64,000 bases of DNA from Apium graveolens (lineage: Eukaryota; Streptophyta; Magnoliopsida; Apiales; Apiaceae). The notes beneath the pieces were generated by a model. The model saw only the letters and a list, made by a program, of their open reading frames with translations. It was not told the DNA's origin and ran no database searches. The position numbers and the translations under genes were made by a program. The stretch covers positions 17,658,850 through 17,722,849 of the forward strand of contig NC_133652.1 of assembly GCF_009905375.1 (NCBI RefSeq). The letters are read 5' to 3'. Positions 59,503-64,000 of the stretch are shown here, piece after piece; position 1 is the stretch's first letter, and the number at the start of each line of letters is the position of its first letter.

Positions 59503-60520
59503 AAATTAGAAATGAGTTTCTAATTTACATTAAATAGAACTAAGCATAGTGAATGGAAAAACAAGTGATTAAATAAGATAGGCTTGACACAAGTTACATG
59601 CCTTGTATTTAATCGTGACATTGTAGGGTAGAAGGAATTAATTGTATGGTAACTACTCACTGAATAGGTTCTTGGTATTCTAAGCAGTAAATTCGTATTA
59701 TCCGGATAGTCGCGATATGCTGAGAAGTATCTCTCACGATGTAGAATAAATATGATTAATTAATTAATCATATTTAATGAATTAGAAAATTTATATAAAT
59801 AATGATAAAATAGTTTTATTATTATTTATTTCTACTACCGGCTTAATATTGAACCTACAGGGTCACACCATAAAAGATAATGATTTAATGGTGGAGGAAT
59901 TAATTAATAATGGCTGATAATTATTTATTTATGAAATAAATAATTAATTGACAAATTTAATAATTGATTAAATGAGATTTAATTGATTATAAATTAATTA
60001 AGAAAAGGTTCTTAATATTATTAATTAAGAATTTAATTTTTGGAAATTAAATCAAGTGAGAGAATTATTTCTAAAGAGTTTAGAAAAAGGATTAATAATT
60101 AAAAGGTGTTTTAATTATTAGTGAGAATAATAAAGGGTTAATAATAATAATATTTTATGGGAAAATTTTCAGCTTAAATTTTTGCCTATAAATATACTAT
60201 TATAAACCCTATTTTTGCCTCAACCAAAAGATTTACAAAACCCTAATTCTCTCCATCTCCTCCTCATTCATTACATCGTTTTCTTGGTGGATACCGGTGG
60301 AGTGCTTTACACTTGAGGAGCAGCTGCTAAGGATCTCCGTTCATCATTCTTGGATCGCTATTAAAGACCTCCATCTTTCCATTAACGTAAAGCTTCTTAA
60401 GGTAAACATACTGAACTACGAATTAAATATTATTTTTTCGCATGGATCCTGCGGAGGGTTTCGTTTTTTTTTAAGATTAAATTTATGTTTTCGCTGCGTT
60501 TATGTGCTAAAAACCCTTCA
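59503..60520 (+). repeat. 5' LTR of element G, right part
   Basis: Begins with the right AAATT duplication of element D and ends AACCCTTCA at 60520. A TATA-like TATAAATA is at 60187-60194, followed by AAAACCCTAATTCTCTCC, a typical LTR transcribed start region. The stretch 59740-60160 is built largely of TTAATTAATTA-like repeats. Confidence 0.82.
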
Positions 60521-60521
60521 A

Positions 60522-60533
60522 TGGCATCAGAGC
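60522..60533 (+). other. Primer-binding site of element G
   Basis: TGGCATCAGAGC, one base after the LTR end. It differs by one base from the initiator methionine tRNA complement, and is the same variant as in element E. Confidence 0.82.
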
Positions 60534-62443
60534 TACTTGCGAAAAGTTTTTAATTCGTTTATGTGTTTAACTGTTTTCGATATATGAGCATGTACGTGAT
60601 TCGCCATGATTTGATGTTGATATAATATGCTTATATATGTATGGTTTTGAATATAAGATATTCATGTGAGTTGTATAATCATAAGATGATTATGTAATCT
60701 GTATATATACTGATATATACATGATTTATGTTTGTTCTAATTATGAGAATCATATTAGATACGGATTCTGAATTAACTGTCGCAGATTTGCTGAAATCTG
60801 GGTCTGTTGTCCAATTTACGCAAACGAATACCCTATTCCATAGGTAAACAAGCGTCTGAACAAAAATGATAGTACAAGCTATCAACGACTCGTCTGTAAG
60901 GCGTTTGACGTCGTTTACTGCCCGTAAACAGTGATTCTTGTTTTTCTGATTTGATTCTAATTTTTTTGATTTTTGTCATATTTTCTTTTTATGATTAGAT
61001 CATGGATAATATAATATATTAAGATCAGATTATGTGTTTTAACATTCTTTTATGTGTTGTATGAGCATGGTGGATGGTTATGGCCTTTTGACCTTAGTGT
61101 AATGGTTTTGGTTTTGGTTTTAAATATGACTTGCATGTCGTCAATCTTTGTAATCATAAATCTCGAATGTAACTCGAGTTATTCTTGTAAGTTCATTAGA
61201 TTAGTTTTACTTTCAATCATGTAATGTAATTGAAGACTCAAGAAGGCTATCCAATGGAGGTGATACAAAGAAGAAGACGAGACATACAAGAAGTCTAAAC
61301 AAAGAAGAAGACTTATGTAATAAGTAGTTGTATTTATTTCCATCACCATATTAGATTGACCTTGATCTTTATCATGAGCTTGATAAAGATCACATAGGAT
61401 GGGGCCATAACCAAACACATTTACTTTATTACACTTTACATTAACTTGTTTATTTAATTTTATATATGAGATATATGCCTATGTTTACCATGCGATGATA
61501 GATTTAGGTGAACTTAAATCAATATAAGGCGTGCTCTAGAAAATCTAGAATAGGAATCGTTTCTTGCCTTAACAATAAATATTATGAATACGATCATGAG
61601 ATTCTTGTGTTTATGAAACACGTAATTGAATATGAATTTTCAATATTGAGAGAAAGGATGATTCTGTCAACAACAGATTTCTATCTGTAAGAAAGGGTTA
61701 TTAAGTGACGCCTCTTGACAATGCTCCACCCGATCTGGGAATCATCTGATTATCGATTATTGATTTGAAATATTTAATTTAAAAGGAAGAATCTCTTTAT
61801 AATATGATTATGATTGTAACGTAATATAATTCCTCTAAAATTAAATAATATCAAGTAGTAATTGGCCAATGACACAACGGGCTTGTGTCGGTCATAGTCT
61901 TCCAACATGGTAGAAAGTGGTTCTTATTTTTAAATCATTATCGTTTCGTGCTAGAGCCGAGGGCTTTGATTTCGAAATAAGAAATACTTGTCTATTACGT
62001 AGAGATGTGTACATTGAATTAGAATCTAAAGGTCGGTACGTGCTACCGCCATGGGCCGTTGGAGACTGATTCAATTGTACGAAATGTTGGGTTAGACTTG
62101 ACTTAGAATATTGAGTTTGTCATGCCACAGCCGTGACTCAATTATTCAAGAGGCTAAACTTATATTAGGGAATAACATAAGATGTAATTGACAAGAGTTG
62201 TCTGCCTATTGAACATCACATGACATTTCGTGCCACAGCCGAGGTTGTGTGATGGAATGTAGGATCCCTATTCCCACTAGCATTATGAATGCTTAATTTT
62301 CACTTAGGGGGTTGAAAAAATGAGATAAACTAGTGGGAGACACTTATGAATAAAGACCCGATTCATATAGTATTTTGAAATGAAATTGAATATTTTCTAA
62401 GTGTTGTTATGTATTTATCATTTACAGTTTTACTATATTCGTC
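60534..62443 (+). other. Untranslated leader of element G
   Basis: About 1.9 kb without a protein, which fits the long leader of Angela/BARE elements. A repeated phrase occurs three times: TCGTGCTAGAGCCGAGGG near 61947, CATGCCACAGCCGTGACT near 62120 and CGTGCCACAGCCGAGGTT near 62229. It may belong to a packaging or dimerisation structure, which is inference. Confidence 0.6.
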
Positions 62444-63049
62444 ATGTCTTCTGCACTATCACTCCGGAGCATACTAGATGCTCACAAGTTGACTGGTCCT
62501 AATTTAGTTGTTTGTTTTCACTGTAACAAGTTGGGGCACTGGAAGAAGAACTGCAAGGTTTACCTTGCAGAATTGAAGAAGAAGGGTAGTAAGACTACCG
62601 CTTCTGATTCATGCATGTTCATGATCGAAGTTAATATGTCACTAAATCAAATTTCTACTTGGGTATTAGATACCGCATGTGGTTCTCATATTTGCAATTT
62701 GTTGCAAGGACTAAAGGGAAGTAGGACTCTTGAAAAAGATGAGGTGATTCTACGTATGGGCAATGGAGCAAGGGTTGCGGCCATATCTGTAGGATCATTT
62801 AGTTTACATATGCCTACGGGCAAGACTATTATTTTGAATAATTGTTATTACGTTCCCTCTATTGTGAGGAATATTGTTTCTATTCCTATGTTGGATGTGG
62901 ATGGTTTTTCATTTATTATTAAGAATAATGAATGTTCTATCCTTAGAGATAATGTTCTTTTTGGACGTGACATTTTAAATAATGGTCTGTATGTATGTGA
63001 CATAGAGCATGATTTACTTCAGATTGAACAAACTAATAAAAGAAAATGA
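62444..63049 (+). pseudogene. gag-protease of element G, with in-frame gag deletion
   Basis: The frame starts MSSALSLRSILDAHKLTGPN, a typical gag start, and passes at residue 21 straight to a zinc knuckle CFHCNKLGHWKKNC (residues 24-37). The gag core of about 200 residues expected between them is absent while the frame is kept. The protease follows with VLDTACGSHIC (Asp76, then Thr-Ala where Thr-Gly is common) and NNCYYVPSIVRNIVS. It ends at TGA 63047; a second in-frame stop, TAA, follows three codons later, and the same frame continues as integrase. Confidence 0.85.
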
Positions 63050-63061
63050 GATGATTAAAAT

Positions 63062-64000
63062 ATGACCTATTTATGGCACTGTAGGCTAGGTCATATTAGT
63101 GAAAATAGACTGCGGACATTGCATAAGGAAGGGTTACTTGACCCCTTTGATTTTGAATCATATCCTACATGCGAGTCTTGTCTATTGGGTAAACTAACCA
63201 AATCTCCATTTAGTGGACATGGAGAGAGGGCTGTAGATTTGCTAGGATTGGTACACACAGATGTATGTGGACCAATGTCTACGCAAGCCATGGGTGGATT
63301 TTCGTACTTCATTACTTTCATAGATGATAGATCTAGATTCGGATATGTGTATTTGATGAAACACAAGTCTGAAGCCTTTGAAAAGTTCAAAGAATATAAA
63401 CATGAAGTGGAGAAACAAACCAAACACAGTATTATAACTCTTCGATCAGATCGAGGTGGTGAATACTTGAATGGAGAGTTTCTAGATTATCTCAAAGAAA
63501 ATGGTATAGTCTCCCAGTGGACTCCTCCATATACTCCACAGTTAAATGGGGTATCTGAAAGGAGAAATCGAACTTTGTTAGACATGGTTCGGTCCATGAT
63601 GAGCTATGCGAATCTTCCAGTATTCCTATGGGGTTATGCATTGGAAACCTCAGCATATTTACTGAATAAGGTGCCTTCCAAATCTGTTCCTCAAACACCA
63701 TATGAGATATGGAAAGAAAGGAAACCGAGTCTTAAACACGTTAAGATTTGGGGATGTCCGGCTTATGTCAAGAAAGTTGACCCAGATAAGCTGGAATCTC
63801 GATCCGTAAAATGTAATTTTGTGGGATATCCTAAAGAGACTTTGGGGTATTACTTTTACACCGATCATCGGGTGTTTGTCTCCAGACATGCTACCTTCTT
63901 GGAAAAGGAGTTTATCCTTGAAGGAAACAATGGGAGCAAAATTGAACTTGATGAGCACAAACTACTACGGATCAAGTGGAAACACTTGTTCAGACTGAAC
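63062..64000 (+). pseudogene. Integrase region of element G pol, runs off window
   Basis: In the same frame as 62444-63049, open for 313 codons to the window end. The HHCC zinc-binding region is [21 protein letters not shown] to CESCLLGK. The core shows [36 protein letters not shown] and [18 protein letters not shown], so the D, D and E catalytic residues are present. [18 protein letters not shown] and the C-terminal [10 protein letters not shown] follow. Apart from the two stops at its 5' edge this part looks well preserved. RT and RNase H would lie to the right. Confidence 0.88.

Larger units (their letters stand above)
46193..64000 (+). mobile_element. Angela/BARE-like Ty1/copia element G, 5' part, split by element D
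   Basis: The 5' LTR starts TGTTAGG at 46193, is interrupted at 46895 by element D, and resumes at 59508 to end CA at 60520. Its original length is about 1,716 bp. A primer-binding site, a 1.9-kb leader, gag-protease and integrase follow, all in one frame, and the element runs off the window. The long LTR, long leader, the gag start MSSALSLRSILDAHKLTGPN and the pol phrase LWHCRLGHI fit the Angela/BARE (Tork-related) group as I recall it. Confidence 0.85.

Overview
The window is nuclear DNA of a flowering plant, most likely a eudicot. It is AT-rich and dominated by Ty1/copia LTR retrotransposons, several nested inside one another, plus small terminal-inverted-repeat DNA elements. There is one intact plant gene, a spliced LRR receptor-like kinase, and one decayed amino-acid-transporter fragment. 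No rRNA or tRNA gene, CRISPR array or bacterial-style operon was seen. The species cannot be fixed from the sequence alone.

Layout. (1) 1-17158 is a nest of Sirevirus-type copia elements, which carry an env-like reading frame after pol. Host element C (+ strand, 3627-17158) is interrupted by element B (- strand, 4831-14939, target duplication ACCAG). Element A (3' part only, 1-3626) abuts its left side. (2) 17159-20282 holds TIR-type DNA elements, including a 487-bp hAT-like MITE sitting inside an older repeat. (3) 20288-25137 is a compact copia element E (- strand, target duplication ATTAA). (4) 26071-28339 is the kinase gene, with a MITE-like element in its upstream region. (5) 28340-32121 is mostly featureless, with one small hAT-like MITE. 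(6) 32127-37833 is copia element F (- strand, target duplication GGTAT). (7) 37839-46192 is AT-rich sequence with a hAT-like MITE that has a perfect 8-bp target duplication, short palindromic repeats, a cationic amino acid transporter pseudogene and a 215-bp direct repeat. (8) 46193 to the window end is element G, with an Angela/BARE-like architecture. Its 1.7-kb 5' LTR is split by a structurally complete 12.6-kb Sirevirus, element D (46896-59502, target duplication AAATT).

All retroelement reading frames carry stops, frameshifts or deletions, so none looks autonomous. Each Sirevirus family here carries its own roughly 9-bp motif, repeated in direct and inverted orientation in the LTRs. The motif is CGACGGAT in D, CAACGGAT in A and TCAGAACTT in B/C. 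In D and B/C it also recurs in internal non-coding DNA and in low-complexity coding linkers. Differences in LTR length between the two ends of D and of B fall in or near these arrays. Element D has also acquired an antisense piece of Ty3/gypsy integrase in its env-like region, absent from the homologous region of A.

Boundaries of LTRs, target duplications, primer-binding sites and splice sites were read directly from the bases. Family names rest on recalled domain motifs, and no database search was possible.
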